A stretch of DNA of 64,000 nucleotides from Ophioceras dolichostomum. Lineage: Eukaryota; Ascomycota; Sordariomycetes; Magnaporthales; Ophioceraceae. The notes under the pieces were generated by a model, which saw only the letters and a program-made list of their open reading frames with translations, had not been told where the DNA came from and ran no database searches. Positions 32,705 through 44,966 of this stretch are shown here, piece after piece. A program made the translations under genes and the position numbers. The stretch lies in the NCBI GenBank assembly GCA_003049485.1, contig PYST01000052.1, positions 1 through 64,000 of the forward strand, written 5' to 3'. Each line of letters opens with the position of its first letter. The first letter of the stretch is position 1.

Positions 32705-33301
32705 ATGTTCGCGCTCGATCTTGTTGCCCTCTTCATCTTCCTTTACGTTTTCGGGTATTTCGACAAGGCTCTGTTTATATCTTTCGTCATCATCCCTAGG
32801 GCCCTGGCGATCCTCTTGGTCGCCGCCGTGGCTGTGATACCCCCCGTGGCCGTTTGCATCGGATCGGCGGTCCTGAAGCTCGCCTGGCCTGTGGGAGCCA
32901 AGACAGGAATCCTGTTCGGGGGTGAGGACCACGCCCCATTGTCACACAGGAAAAGGCCATCCCTTTCCCTTGACAACGCGTTTGCCACGCACTCTAATGC
33001 CAGTGGCTGACCCATCACGCTCCTTTGTGCCGTTTACCGATAAGTGTCTCTTAGTATTTGTTGTGAGGTCCTTCGCAACCTCTGCGTGGTCGTCTGCATC
33101 GTCGAGCCCCTTCGGCCCCTCGAAACCCCTGGCTTTGGGTTGCTGACAGCCATCGCCCTGCACATCACAGGCGTGCTTGTCGGTCATCTGCTAGCCAGGC
33201 TCCCTGGGTGGTACGCAGCCGAGCTGTGTTCACCATACGCCCAACCGATGGCTTTGAACTCGTCTAGCCCCGTCGTTGCGGCGGCATCAGACCAGACTTA
33301 G
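32705..33301 (+). CDS. Small multi-span membrane protein, hypothetical
   Basis: I infer two exons, 32705-32921 and 33045-33301, giving 157 residues; the splice (GTGAGG donor, AAG acceptor) is phase-consistent. Exon 1 is strongly hydrophobic with two probable spans (DLVALFIFLYVFGYF and FVIIPRALAILLVAAVAVIP, the latter running into a third, VAVCIGSAVLKLAW). Exon 2 begins VSLSICCEVLRNLCVVVCIV and has another span (LLTAIALHITGVLVGHLLA) before a Ser/Ala tail. Without splicing, exon 1 ends at a stop at 33010 as a 101-residue protein. No family is recognised. It follows the IFI6-like gene on the same strand with its own leader. Confidence 0.6.
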
Positions 33302-33538
33302 CCAACCATGGGTAGCCTGTAGGTGGACGAGGTGGTCCCCCGAGTTTAGCCTTTCTCGTCCTAGCTGGACCAACCAACTCCATGCAAGGCCGAAATGCCA
33401 AACGCGCGGCTATGGTCAAGGGCAAAACCGCACCTCTCTTCTCCCCCGTTTTCAACACTCTGCCACTTCGTATGGACGGCTTTGGTCAGACATCAAACAA
33501 AATCTTCGACATGACTGCCCTCCACATAATGACATGGT
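33302..33538. other. Short intergenic region
   Basis: No coding frame is seen; it is the upstream region of the next small gene. Confidence 0.5.
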
Positions 33539-33546
33539 TATAAAAG
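33539..33546 (+). promoter_or_regulatory. TATA box of the 65-residue membrane-protein gene
   Basis: TATAAAAG lies about 120 bp upstream of ATG 33659, followed by a C/T-rich leader with an AACGCAAACC-type A/C-rich stretch near the start. Spacing and context fit a fungal TATA element. Confidence 0.5.
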
Positions 33547-33658
33547 CACGAACTCGACCCCTTCCTTATCCTCTGCAATTCTCCCATCTTTTACCAGCCC
33601 ACAGCTACCCATCCTCTACCTCCAACAACGCAAACCAACACAGAACGCAGCATCAGAT

Positions 33659-33856
33659 ATGGTCAAAATGGCCCGACTCTGCTTCGCCAGCACGCACATG
33701 TTGTTCATATGCGTCATATTCCTCACAGTTACATTCGTCCCGCTGTCGCGCCCGGTCGCCGCTACGTTCTTGTGCATCCTCCTGACTTTTCTCGTCAACA
33801 TGTTATTCACGATCGTCTACAACTTTAGTCTCGCCTTCATCAGTCACGGACACTAG
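33659..33856 (+). CDS. Very small membrane protein, 65 residues
   Basis: A single frame encodes two hydrophobic segments (MLFICVIFLTVTFVPL and ATFLCILLTFLVNMLFTIVY) separated by SRPVA, ending FISHGH. A second ATG three codons in is an alternative start. No family is recognised. It lies between two other small membrane-protein genes on the same strand and has a TATA box with a leader of plausible length, which supports transcription. Confidence 0.5.
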   Translation: MVKMARLCFASTHMLFICVIFLTVTFVPLSRPVAATFLCILLTFLVNMLFTIVYNFSLAFISHGH

Positions 33857-34831
33857 GTACGCACGGAGGTAAATACCTATGTACCTAGCCTAATGAGGGC
33901 GGGAAGAAAACGCCGTTCGCGGCTAACCTTGTGCCCTCGTCGTCGTCCGCAGCCGGGAAAGCTCTCGCGGCTGCTTCCTTATTTCCCGCGCCTCGCTTCT
34001 CTTCTTCCCTTCGGTGCAGGCATCCCGTGGAAACAACTCGGTGGTCGGTGCTTGTCCGGATGTGTGTCTCCCAAGGGCTTTTGCGACATCGTCTGGGATG
34101 GCGTCTTTGGGACGCGGCCTGTCTACCTAGGTAGGGAGGTACTCTCCTGGTGTTGGTGGTTTGATGGATCGTTTGTTGTGGTTTGATCGGGCCGTGTCGG
34201 AAGTCATCACATTTGTGCTGGGTTAAGTGCAACAATTGGATTGTTTGGCTTGGCGAAACTGGAGGATCAGATCGCATTGATCATCCTCTAAGCCCAGCAA
34301 AGATAAATCTCAGCAGTTAACATGTGAATAATGGGCATCTCCGCCAGATCTTTCACCCAATCGATCAGTTCTTTGTCTGGTGCTCAATGACCTGGCACTG
34401 CGCCATTGGTTCCGTTGGCCCACTAGACTGCGCCAAATCCCCGGCGTTCGCTACTGCAAGATAAAAACGCTGGCACGTACGTGTCATGCCATGACACCTG
34501 GGGATTCCTTTTGTTCCTCTTCCCTTGTCTGCAGCTTTTTCTTTACCGCCATTCCAATTTCGCGTTCCTTCAAAAGGGCCTGGGATCCCAGAATGCATTC
34601 ACCCATTTTCTCCCCTTGTCTTTCCTCTGACTTTTATTTTCTTAAACTAATAAGGAGTACGTACGGCCAAAGCCTGCCCGTCTGTCGTCGCCGTCCCCCA
34701 GCTGGTCTGTCGTGGAGCCCATCGTCATTCAACCGAGCCACCAACCAACCACCCCCACCGCCTTCCCGCAACTAATCGGCACACTTCAAAATCCACGCTC
34801 GAACGAATCTGCGCCCGTGCCACTCATCACG
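33857..34831. other. Intergenic region with TACCTAGGTA-type motifs
   Basis: Copies of the TACCTAGGTA-like motif occur near 33860-33890 and at 34123-34132. Short frames on both strands show no domain or composition suggesting a gene. The last 200 bases are a C/A-rich leader for the next small gene. Confidence 0.5.
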
Positions 34832-35107
34832 ATGGCGACCACCGTCCGCAAAGAGCAGCACGCGACCATGGACAGGCAAGCCCTCGTCTACTCGTCCTTC
34901 ATCTTCATGGGTCTAAGCGTCCTGTCGCGCTTCGCTCCTGGAGTGATCGTCATCACCATGCTCGGCTGGATGACCCTCTCGACCATCGAGGACGTTGCAG
35001 GTACTTTTTTCCGCTCCGTCGGAGCACTCCTTTGGTGAACAAAAAACCTGAGGAACCATTATTCTGACCTATCTGTCCCTCCATCGAAAGGCGGCGCATC
35101 TGCCTAA
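34832..35107 (+). CDS. Very small membrane protein, 61 residues, two exons
   Basis: Exons 34832-35000 and 35091-35107 join in phase and give 61 residues. The protein starts MATTVRKEQHATMDRQ, has one or two hydrophobic segments (ALVYSSFIFMGLSVL and GVIVITMLGWMTL), and the 17-nt second exon completes GGASA before TAA. If the 90-nt intron is retained, the frame ends at 35038 with a different tail. No family is recognised. Fourth of the small membrane proteins in this stretch. Confidence 0.55.
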
Positions 35108-38100
35108 GACTGGCAATGATGGGTCATCATCAACGGGAGGGCACTCTCTCCGTCCTTCTCCGTCCCTCTCTCCCTTGACGGTCAGCGAAGATTCAAATTC
35201 AAGCGAGACTTTTCGGGGCCTCGGGTCACCCTCAATTAATGTTATGTGTTTACGGGAAATGAGAATGGCATCCACGGAAGATATGTGTTCATGTACAGCG
35301 TCGGTCGGATTTCGGTTTTTCCTCTCGTCTCTTGGCTTCCATTGCGTGGCGTTCGTCTTCAGCTGTATCTTGTCTACGAAATAATGTGTCACGCCCACTT
35401 CTTTCTCTATCCCTATTCATCTCATCTCCTCCGTTTAGCTACTACGGTGTGGACAAAAAGGATAATACCCATTAGATACCTGCGTACCAGAATTGTGCCT
35501 GACCTATTGTGCCTGGTCTGTGTCATGAACGCGAGCAGATCTTCAGACGCTCGATGTTTACTCCCATCACTTAGTGCACGGTTCGAGATTTTCCTTCCTC
35601 TTTACCTCGTCCCTGGTCATGCTATCGTCTTGACGCCGTCTGCCCGCTGACGTGGCTGCTACAAAAAAAAACGAAGCCAGGAAGGTCATAAAAGGCCTCG
35701 ACTCATCAGGTCATCCTTGAGAAAACAGCAGCCGTGACTGTCACACTCCTCGCCCCCTTGATTTTACTGAGAATATCGCATTTTTCTCGCCCTCTTCTAA
35801 GGAACTACTATTGCTGCGCTACATCTGGTTGACAGCACTTAGATGGTTCGTCTCGTGTCGGTGAGAAAATCACATCGTTCATTGCTGACTGTAACTTTTG
35901 GCGTCCTTCGATATGCTCCCTCTCACCCTGACCGCGGCCTGAAACCTCGGAGGCGGTTATCCTCGGCGTTCCGGTAGAAAACCAAGGCTGCCAAGGCAAG
36001 AAGCACTCAGCAAACCACGGGCCGTCACCCCAACTTGCACGACACAACTCACCACCCGATCCGGGGCTCCACCCGGCACCGACGCAAGCTCCCTTCTCCC
36101 GCCCTACGATAATAGTCCATGCAGGTTTCCGTTCCCGCTTCCCCTCATCTGTAAGAGAGGGATTTCGCTCATCCACCAATGATCACGGGGAGGCATCTCT
36201 CCGGGGTGGCCGGGTGCTACGATGGTGCGGCCTCGAACGGCATCAAGCAGGCTGCCGACGACCGTATCTCTCCACATGCCATTATGAAATTGCTGCATTC
36301 CCAACAAACACTCTAGATCGACCTTAGGTACGGACGTAAGTAAAACGGGGAGACAGATACCGGGAGTTAATAGTTCCGGTGTTCCTTCCCATCCACTCAC
36401 TCCCTTGATCACCTACCCTGTCTGTCGAGCCAGGCAGTGACGCACTCGTCGGGAGCTCGAGGTTCAGGGAGCCCTTTGCCTGACGTGCCCCATATCGGAC
36501 TCGAAGGACTCCCTTCATTCACCGTCTATGTCGGAACACGGCACGCTGCAGGCAAAGCAGAGGCAACAAATATTGAGTGTGACTGCATCTTCACGTATGA
36601 CTAGGGAGCTCTTGGCAGCTTTATCGGAACTCACCAACGCCGGGAGCGAGATGAACAACGACGATATATTAATCTCTTTCTCGTCGGACGAGACTCCACG
36701 ACTCTCGGTACACGGCGCACAACACTTGGGAGCGGTGAGACTGCTTTCACAGATCTCAAACACCTCTTGTACTCTCACGTGGTATGGAGGGATTTTGAGG
36801 TCTGAGATGCGGAGGAGGATGAGATCATGAGTGGGCAACCCAGGCTTTTTATCTCCGTCCCTCCCTCTCCCCGTTCTCCTATTTTCTTTCTTGGCGTAAA
36901 AGCAGTGCTGTGTGCTGCAACTCATGCAGGAGGTCGACGATGGCGCGGGATTCGTCGAGCAATAACGGTGGTGCTTGAAGACACCACGTGCAAGCCTCGA
37001 CGTCGTGCTCCCCTATCTTTTCGGTTCATCCCTTCCCACACAGGATAGCGGGTAGCGAGGACATCCCCCAGCTGTACAAGTATTGAGCTACCCACACATC
37101 CATGTATCAATGATCCATCCATCCACCACCAAATCAACCTCGTCGTCAAACACAACCTGACCAAAACACAACATCCAGCTTCAGAAAGGGAACGACGCAC
37201 TTGCCCTCCGACTCACTAGAATTAGCGGGCACTTGTCCACCACCAAACCTAGCATCCGACTCCCGAGACTTTCCGAGTCCCGATCCGAATCGCGGGGACG
37301 GCCGCTTATGAGCAGCCAACGAAGTCAGGAGCACGGCGCCCCCCCAAAGCTAAAGAAGCTTCCCGAGACCGCATCAGCGCATCCCCATTAGTTCCATATC
37401 TTGAGCCCGGAAGCGCGGATTAACGGCCCCCAACATCACGAGAGACTCCATGAGCGATATTTTGATGACCGTGATACCCCTCTGTCTCATGAGCCCGCGT
37501 ATGTGGTTCAAAGTTGGAGCATCGTTGTCGTGAAATGTAAACATTCACTCAATGCCATGTAGTTCAGGGGTCAGTCAGGTGGGACAGGCGGACGGGCGCA
37601 AGAATCATTTTTAGGTGTCCAGACCGCTGAAAAAGGGGAGACGTATTGCCAACATGGGGTGAAGGGGAGCGAAAGGTACAAGAATTGGGAGAACCACAAG
37701 GCTTGTTCGTTGGACAATAGCTATGTGAACACCTCAGGAAACGAACCACAAGAGCTGTTGAAATGGTGATGATCACAATACAACAGGCGATTGAGTGTCC
37801 GGGCAAGAAGTGACTGAGCACACGTACATGTACATGTACAGAACAGGCCTAATGCTGTTGGACCGACCGGCGGAAGCCCAGCCAGCCACAGTGGCATGGT
37901 GCGAGGACATGACGCAGATCAGCTGCGCACTACCGCACCACCGCACCTAAAGCCGATTTTTCCAGGCACTAGGCTCGCACCGTAGAAGCCTTTTCTCTTT
38001 CCAGAACAATGCAGGCAGTCTAGTAATCGAATGTTGTGCGCAGCTTCAGGGGGCGAATAGGCACATGTGCGATCACCCAGCTGCAGGAATCTAAACATCC

Positions 38101-39898
38101 GAACAAGACGGAGAACAGCAAAGCCACCGTATCTCGAGCACCACCTACAGTCACTGCCTACAGTTCATGGAATGTCGTTCAAAGACTGAAACCTAAGAAC
38201 GAGCCATGGGCACGAAGCGAAGGGCGTGAATATGGAGGAACTTTAAGAGAGCAGGTTGTTCTTCAACGCCTTATTACTCTTCCTCCCTGGTCTTGACTTT
38301 GGTCCGACTTCCCGCCCGCATTCGCTTGGGAAGCGGAATGGCTCCAGCTACCTACCTACCTAGGTACCCCAGTGATACTCGGCCCCTTCAGTCGGCCGCC
38401 CTGCAGACGCCTCTACTCGGCCTGTGGAACGCGAGAATCTGAGACACCCTTTCCCTCTCGCAACCACAGTATCAACTATTATCAAGCCGAAGCAACACTG
38501 CTCTTCTCTTCTGTACTCCTCGACCTGTCAGACGAGAGGTAGCCGGCCAGCAGTCAGCTGCAATAGTGCGACCATATTAACGACTGGACGTGGAAACTGG
38601 GGAGAATGACATCTTTTTTCCCTGACTGGCCAACGACAGGTGAGCTGATGGCTGTCTCCCCCCATGATCTGTCCACTCCTGCCCACTCGGAATACCGGAT
38701 GATGCGGGGGAAACAAACCCATAGAAGCCACCTAGTAGGGCGAAAGACCAACCCTGGGCCAAGAGGGTGCGTGGCTGCACAGAAATAAAAGCAGTAGCCA
38801 AATGGAGTAACCGAAACTATGGACAAATAGCATCTGCAAACTCGGGGTACTGGAGAAAAGGCAGGGAGAGTCAAAAGAAGTAGCTCGGTCCGAAAAAAGA
38901 TCTAAACTAGGCGGTTGAGCTTGTGCACATGGGCAGCAGTAAATTCTACCCATTCAACGGATCCCTAGACGAGGTGAACTCTAACGAAACACCCAGTGCA
39001 GATGCCTGCCTTCTGCAGCAGCCCGTAAGTCACAGTTCTCCTTCTCGTTCCCGATTTCCTTGGTTTTCTCGAAGTAAAAGAAAGAGCAGAAGAACGCCTC
39101 GACGACTTTTCCTCCAAACCTCCACAGCGTTAGGTTGTGTAATATTGAGTGGGCATCACAGAAACGCCCAACTCCGAGGGAAAAAAAAGCGATCTAGAGA
39201 AACCAAGCAAGAGCAGAAATCAGGTGAGCTCGAGAAGAAGGGTAAAGTATAAGGAGACCGAGGCTGGACGCCAAGTGTCAATCATCAAGGACACAAACTC
39301 TCTGCCGCCGCTTGCTACGTCAGGTCACGGCCGACATGTCCGTACGGGCTGGACAAGAGAGCTGGGTTCCAAGTCGCGGACGGGCAAACACAGCAAGCAA
39401 GTCCCGTTCTCTCCTCGAGTCACTCCGTCGCGACTGCATATCCGACCGCGTCCAGTAAACCAACCCCCTCCTTGGCGCCAGCTCGACCCGGTAATCCCAA
39501 GCGAAGAAAAGAAAGGGGGGCGCAAACACAAAAGTGGACGGGTCAACCACAGCAGCGGAGTGGATTGATGGTGATGGGATGAAAGCCAGGGAGAAGACAT
39601 AATAAGAAACGCCTTCACGGACAGGACCGAACAAATTGCAGCCACAATCGCGCCAAGAATCCACCCTTTTCCCGTCCTGGCTGGAATAATTCCAGTGGAA
39701 CAAAAAGAACAACAGAGGAAAAGACACAACAGAACGCCTCCATTCACTGCGCCGGCCCCGGTTCCCGGAGAAGAAAGCAAGCCACCACACGAGAAGGCCA
39801 AGCCAAAAGCCATCAGGAACACCAGGGACACCAGGAACATCACTCGCCATGGTAGTGGCCCGGGGAGGGGCCGTGAGACAGGCACACCGACAACGACC

Positions 39899-39930
<32 letters not shown>

Positions 39931-41112
39931 TACTAGTGGGGAAACGTGCTTCTGCTTCTGCTTCTTCTTCGTCCCCTTCTCCTTCTCCCCGGTGCTTGAC
40001 GGCGAAAGAGTTCTTGGCTGTTCCCTCTTCAAAATTTCCTTTTTCAGCTGTGTTTCCCACCTACCGCTTTCATTCCATGCTCCTACTGCTTCCACCCTTA
40101 CCTCCGTTGAGTGACCACTCACTCTACACGACATCAGACGGACGGGACCACATTGGACTAGAACCATACCTCTCCTAGCTGCCGCTTCACCGACACCTAT
40201 CGACCGTTGACCTCCGCTCCCTCCCTCCAAGTTCCAACTTCCCATTTCCATTCTCTCCCTCGAACCAGCCAATTCGCTCCATTCAGGCTCCCACCATCAA
40301 TTAAGCATAGACGACCTCCTCCCACGCACCCTGGGCATTTTTCCTTGACGTACATTCACTCCTGGCTCGTGGAGATCACTGACCACTGGTTCATCATTCA
40401 CCTAAATCTTGTCCCTCTATTACCTTTCCCACGTCAATCAAGCACCCAGGGCTCAACGCCCAATGTGTCTTTGCATAACTCCGTCGGGCCCTGGCCTTCA
40501 CCCAAAGCTACGGCTTGGACACTAGAGTGCGTTGTGGCAGTTCACCACCTTATAGCAAACCAAAGTGTGGCATTTCCCTTAATATCTCCATCCTCTAGGA
40601 TCATCATCACTTCTAGATTCCAAGATCTTTCCTTCTCCGGTATTATTCTCGAGGTGCGTCTCGACAGAGGCAAAGCTACCAACCACCACAACTTGCGACT
40701 TGGGGAGTTCTCCCCAACAACATACGTTTAGCATCAGCAGAGCATCTTGCCCCTCACAGAGTAACTCCGAATGCCCCATTCACTCGTCTGTATACACCCT
40801 GAAGACATCTGGATTCCGGCCGACAAGGATCTAGACGAGAACCACTCCTTTCCCGTTGGTTCATTCCATAACACGGCTACGGAATCCACACCACGGGCCT
40901 CGCATCGAATCAGTCCATTGCGTACCCAAAGCCCGAACGAAGGATATCCACCAATTAAAACACTCCCCCCGTGGCAAACCCCGTCTCTTTCTCATAGCCT
41001 CCTCCGCCACCCACCTTCGCCCACGCCCCCCCTTGGCGCCTAACAGAAACCCGTCGTCCTCTCCTGAGCCCGGGGAGGGAGACCGGGTACCTACCTCCAC
41101 ATCATTACCACC
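35108..41112. other. Six-kilobase region without convincing genes
   Basis: No frame here shows a domain, targeting signal or codon pattern I would defend. Candidates examined were 36528-36830 (plus) and 36515-36925 (minus), which are mutually overlapping. Features seen: a TATAAAA-like site near 35685, ACATGTACATGTACA near 37826, TACCTACCTACCTAGGTACC at 38349-38368 and an interrupted CAG repeat at 39898-39930. The last kilobase is C-rich and probably the promoter and leader of the MFS permease. Confidence 0.5.
39898..39930. repeat. Interrupted (CAG)n microsatellite
   Basis: Four CAG units, one TAG and six CAG units. The repeat removes stops from several frames and explains the long overlapping frames around it. 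Confidence 0.9.
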
Positions 41113-43408
41113 ATGCCATTGGCACCATCGCCAACACGAGCCAACATTTCCAACATGATAAGTGACCCAGAGAAGAGCGGCGACAGCTCGCCTCCATCTT
41201 CTAACGACAACGACTCGTGGACTCCGACGGCGGACCTACCCATTGATCCGGACGCGCACTTGTCAGAGGAAGAGCGCGCTGCGATTGTACGTCCATCGTC
41301 CATCGTCCCTCATCCAGCGGCCAGCTAGACCTGCCAGTTGCTCCCGAGCACTACGATATAGCCATCACTGACAAACCCCACTCATTTATCCAGGATCGGA
41401 AACTCGTCCGGCGACTGGACTGGCAGCTGATACCATGGGTAAGTACATCATCTACACTCTTATCTCAACATACCGCTCTCCAACCGCATGCCCTTGTCCT
41501 TGTCCTCGCGCTTGCTCCCTTCGTCACACCTAGACGGCGAGTACACGCATATGTACCGAACTTAGTAGACAAAACGCGATGGGAGAAAGGGCGAGATACA
41601 ACAAAAAGAAGGGGGAAAAACCAGAAACTGACCATGGACCACCGAAACCAGCTCTCCGCCCTCTACCTCCTCGCCTTCCTCGACCGCACCAACATAGGTA
41701 ACGCCAAGATCGCCGGCCTGACCGACGAGCTGGGCCTGTCGACCTGGCAGTACAACCTGTCCCTCACAGTATTCTTCATCTCGTATGCCGTTTTCGAGCC
41801 CATCACCAACGTGCTCCTCAAGCGGCTGCGTCCTTCCATCTTCATCCCCATCATCATGTGAGTAAGAAAGGAAGGACGAGGCATGCATGTAAAAGATACC
41901 ATGGAAACACGGCCCTGTCTGTGCACTCAACATCAATCATCAGATATTCACGGGTACAAAAAGAATGACGAACCTACCATCTGTCCCGTCACGTCCCCTC
42001 TCCGCTTGCTTCTCATCATCATCCTCCACACCCCTCCCCTCCCCTCATGCACCAAACACCGCCTTCGTCGTCCCAGCCCAACGGACCCCGATCGAAAGGA
42101 TACAAGCAAAGCAAGCATACATACACTAACGACTACCTGCCCACTCACCTAGGCTGCTCTGGGGCACATCAATGCTGGGCATGGGCTTCGTCCACAACTG
42201 GGACGGCATCATGGCGGCGCGCTGGTTCCTAGGCCTGACCGAAGCCGGCCTGTTCCCCGGCGTGAACTACTACCTGTCCTGCTGGTACAAGCGGTCCGAG
42301 TTTGGCGTCCGAGCTGTATGTTGATCGAAGCATCAAGCCCACACGTCTCCATTCCAACCGTTACTCACCCACCCCCTCTGCGGACACCTAGCTACCTACC
42401 CCGGCTGACACTGACCGACAACCTTCCGTCTTTCGTCAAAAAAAGGCAATATTCTTCTCAGCAGCCGCCATATCCGGCTCCTTCGGCGGCCTCCTAGCAG
42501 CCGCCATAACCCTAATGGACGGCCTCGGCTCGCGCCCCGGCTGGGCCTGGATATTCATCCTAGAAGGTCTGCTCACGATCCTCTTCGGCTTCGCCTCCTT
42601 CTGGATGGTGCACGACTTCCCGGACGAAGCCCGATTCCTCTCGGCCCCCGACAGAGCGCGCGTGATCCGCCGCCTGAAAGCCGACCAACAGTCCTCTGCC
42701 GAGCACGAGTCTTTCAGCTACGCATACCTCTGGGCCGCCCTGTCGGACTGGAAGACCTGGCTCGGCATGGCCGTCTACGCCGGGTGCGACATGCCGCTGT
42801 ACGCGTTCTCGTTGTTCCTACCTAGCATCGTCGCGAGTCTGGGGTGGAACACGAGCCTCGTGCGCGCGCAGTTGATGAGCGTGCCGCCGTATGCTGCGGC
42901 CGCTTTGTTGACGGTGGCGGTGGGCTGGTATGCAGATCGGACGGGTCGCAGGGGGCTGTGCAATGCTGTCGTGTCGCTGTTGGGAGTGGCCGGGTTCGCA
43001 ATGCTGGCTGCCTCCGAGGATGCGGCGACGCAGTACGCGGGCACGTTCCTGGGCGCGCTGGGGATCTACCCCTGCATATCGAACACGATCTCGTGGATGG
43101 CGAACAACGTCGAGGGCGTGTACAAGAGAGGTGTCGTCCTGGGGCTGGTGATCGGATGGGGCAACCTGAACGGGGTGGTGAGCTCTAACATCTACTTTAA
43201 CGGGCCCCGGTACGTCGAGGGCCACGTTGTCGTGCTGGCGTTCATGGCTGTATTCTTGTTCGGCGGATCGGTGCTGATGTCGCTGCTGCTGAGGGCGGAG
43301 AATTCGAGGCGCCGGAGGGGGTTGAGGGATCATTGGGTGGAGGGGAAGAGCGAGAGGGAGGTGGAGGCCATGGGTGATATGAGGCCTGATTTCTTCTACA
43401 CCACCTGA
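41113..43408 (+). CDS. MFS permease, Dal5/allantoate family (anion:cation symporter)
   Basis: Five exons, 41113-41286, 41394-41438, 41652-41857, 42153-42315 and 42446-43408, 516 residues. After an acidic cytoplasmic N-terminus comes DRKLVRRLDWQLIPW, then LSALYLLAFLDRTNIGNAKIAGL (the DRTNIGNA motif of this family), FFISYAVFEPITNVLLKR, ARWFLGLTEAGLFPGVNYYLSCWY and, in the second half, GWYADRTGRRG. Around twelve membrane spans can be drawn. The family moves small organic anions such as allantoate, nicotinate, pantothenate or biotin precursors across the plasma membrane with protons; the substrate here is not identifiable. The 45-nt second exon is typical of fungal genes of this family. A long upstream region precedes it. 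Confidence 0.93.
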
Positions 43409-44145
43409 GAATTTCCGGGATTATCGCGTTGGATGTTTTATGCTCTGGCTTGTAGTTTTTTTTCTCTTTTTCGCTCTACGTAGACAATTTGTTGGAGTTG
43501 GCAATTTGCTCTCTGAATATTGGCACGTTAGAGAATTGGAATAGAGGAGGGGGATGCGAGAGTGGAGAGGAGGATTGGGTGAGGTCTGATGAAGCATGTA
43601 TTATTATACCACGGCGAGGACAAGACGGCGGCACTGTCTTTACACTACTCACGTATCTCAGCATAGACCGAAATGGGAGTTCTGGACAGCCATATCCATC
43701 GCGGATCGCTTGTTCAGTTGACTCGTACTGCGAATGGAAGGAGGGCTGACGGTGCAACGTTAACTTGATGATGCCTGGCGCCTAGGTCCCCAACAAGATC
43801 GTCGACTTACAAATGGGAGTCTACCGTCGACCTCGACCTCAACCTCAAAGGTCTCTCGCGGCCGAGGCACCTGGGGCGAGCAAAACTGGATCAGCTTCCG
43901 TGGCGGATAGTGGGGCCCGACCTGGGGATCGGGCACTGTCGAGGGTTTTTCTTCTTTAATCTCGTGCCTGCTCCTTTCCTCCAATCCCTTTCCGGGCTTG
44001 CTGGGACGCTGGAGCCTCGCACACTGGCTGACTCGGCCCACTGCCTACCCGCCTGCCTGTCACTCCCTGCAGGTCTAGGGCCAGAACGCGCAACTGCTAA
44101 CCGACACTCGCGCAACCGTCGTCGACACGCAATACCTCCCCGCCG
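43409..44145. other. Intergenic region
   Basis: This is the 3' spacer of the MFS permease, with no recognisable features. Confidence 0.5.
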
Positions 44146-44421
44146 TTACAAACCCAAACCCCGCGGCAGCAGCTTCATCATCCTCTCCAACCCCGTCCTC
44201 CTCTGATCCCGAACCTCAGTCATCATCTCGACCGGATCCGCCCCACCCTTCGCGCACATCATGGTGCGAACTGAAGATGGCGCACCGGCCCGCCCGCGGT
44301 GCTGGAGCAGCTCATGGACCCCGTGGCCGGCGATGCCGTCCCGCGTGACGCGTACTGGTTCCGGCCGTGCGGTGCGGCTCGAGGCGGGCGACGAGCGGTA
44401 GATGTGGGTGAACGAGGGCAT
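44146..44421 (-). CDS. Small hypothetical protein, 91 residues
   Basis: A single frame from ATG 44421. The sequence is not repetitive: MPSFTHIYRSS, ARPEPVRVTRDGIAGHGVHE, RTMMCAKGGADPVEMMTEV and LERMMKLLPRGLGL. The third-position GC bias agrees with surrounding genes. No targeting signal, membrane span or known domain is evident. I have the impression of a widespread short fungal protein of unknown role, but cannot confirm that from sequence alone. Confidence 0.55.
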   Translation of the reverse strand: MPSFTHIYRSSPASSRTARPEPVRVTRDGIAGHGVHELLQHRGRAGAPSSVRTMMCAKGGADPVEMMTEVRDQRRTGLERMMKLLPRGLGL

Positions 44422-44966
44422 ATGATTTGGGACCAGGGATTAGGAGGGGGATGGAAGATGGGCATTTGATTTTCCCTCACTGAAAACGGGACAGGGAGAG
44501 ACGACGATGCTCGTCCGAGACCAACTGACCGAATTTATAACTGATTTGATGATCTGGTTGGGTCGATTGATTGGTACAGTCACGGATGGCGGGTACAGAC
44601 TTCAGTAGATTGGGCACCGGACTACCTACCTACACCGAACAAGCGGTCAGACGAAAGGAAAACGATGCGGGCCTACGAAACGGCAAGGGAAAACACAGCT
44701 CATGAATCGGGGCACGAAGCTGAAGTGAAGTGAGGTTGTCAAAGTTGCCCCGCTTCCCGGGGGACCACCCAACTAGGGCAGGCGGTGAGCGCTTGAACCC
44801 TGGACGGCAGAATCCTCTACCTTAGGATCCGAACATCGTGCCAAACTTCCCAGCTCGATTCCTCTCTCCTCCAATCCCTCCACTCCGTTGTCACGACAGA
44901 CACCACTCGCCCTTCGGAGTGCTGCGGCTCTACTGGCCACGGGCTGCAAGAGTCGTGGCATATACA
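44422..44966. other. Divergent intergenic region
   Basis: The spacer between the small minus-strand protein and She9. It contains a TACCTACCTACACCG motif near 44622 and probably both promoters. Confidence 0.5.

Noticed and set aside
35820..36000. Possible further small protein starting at 35842 after a TATAAAA-like site near 35685
   Set aside because: The 44-residue frame has no hydrophobic segment like the upstream small proteins and no convincing splice sites.
36515..36925. Mutually overlapping frames: plus 36528-36830 (100 codons) and minus 36515-36925 (136 codons)
   Set aside because: At most one can be real, neither has a recognisable motif, and no splice structure or leader favours one over the other.
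39320..40272. Two overlapping minus-strand frames of 246 and 315 codons and a plus-strand frame of 139 codons
   Set aside because: They coexist because a CAG repeat and C-rich DNA lack stops in several phases. The Leu/Val run of one frame is simply translation of the repeat.
44761..44830. tRNA-like T-loop (GGTTCAAG on the minus strand)
   Set aside because: The flanking bases do not pair into a T stem and no acceptor or anticodon stem could be drawn.
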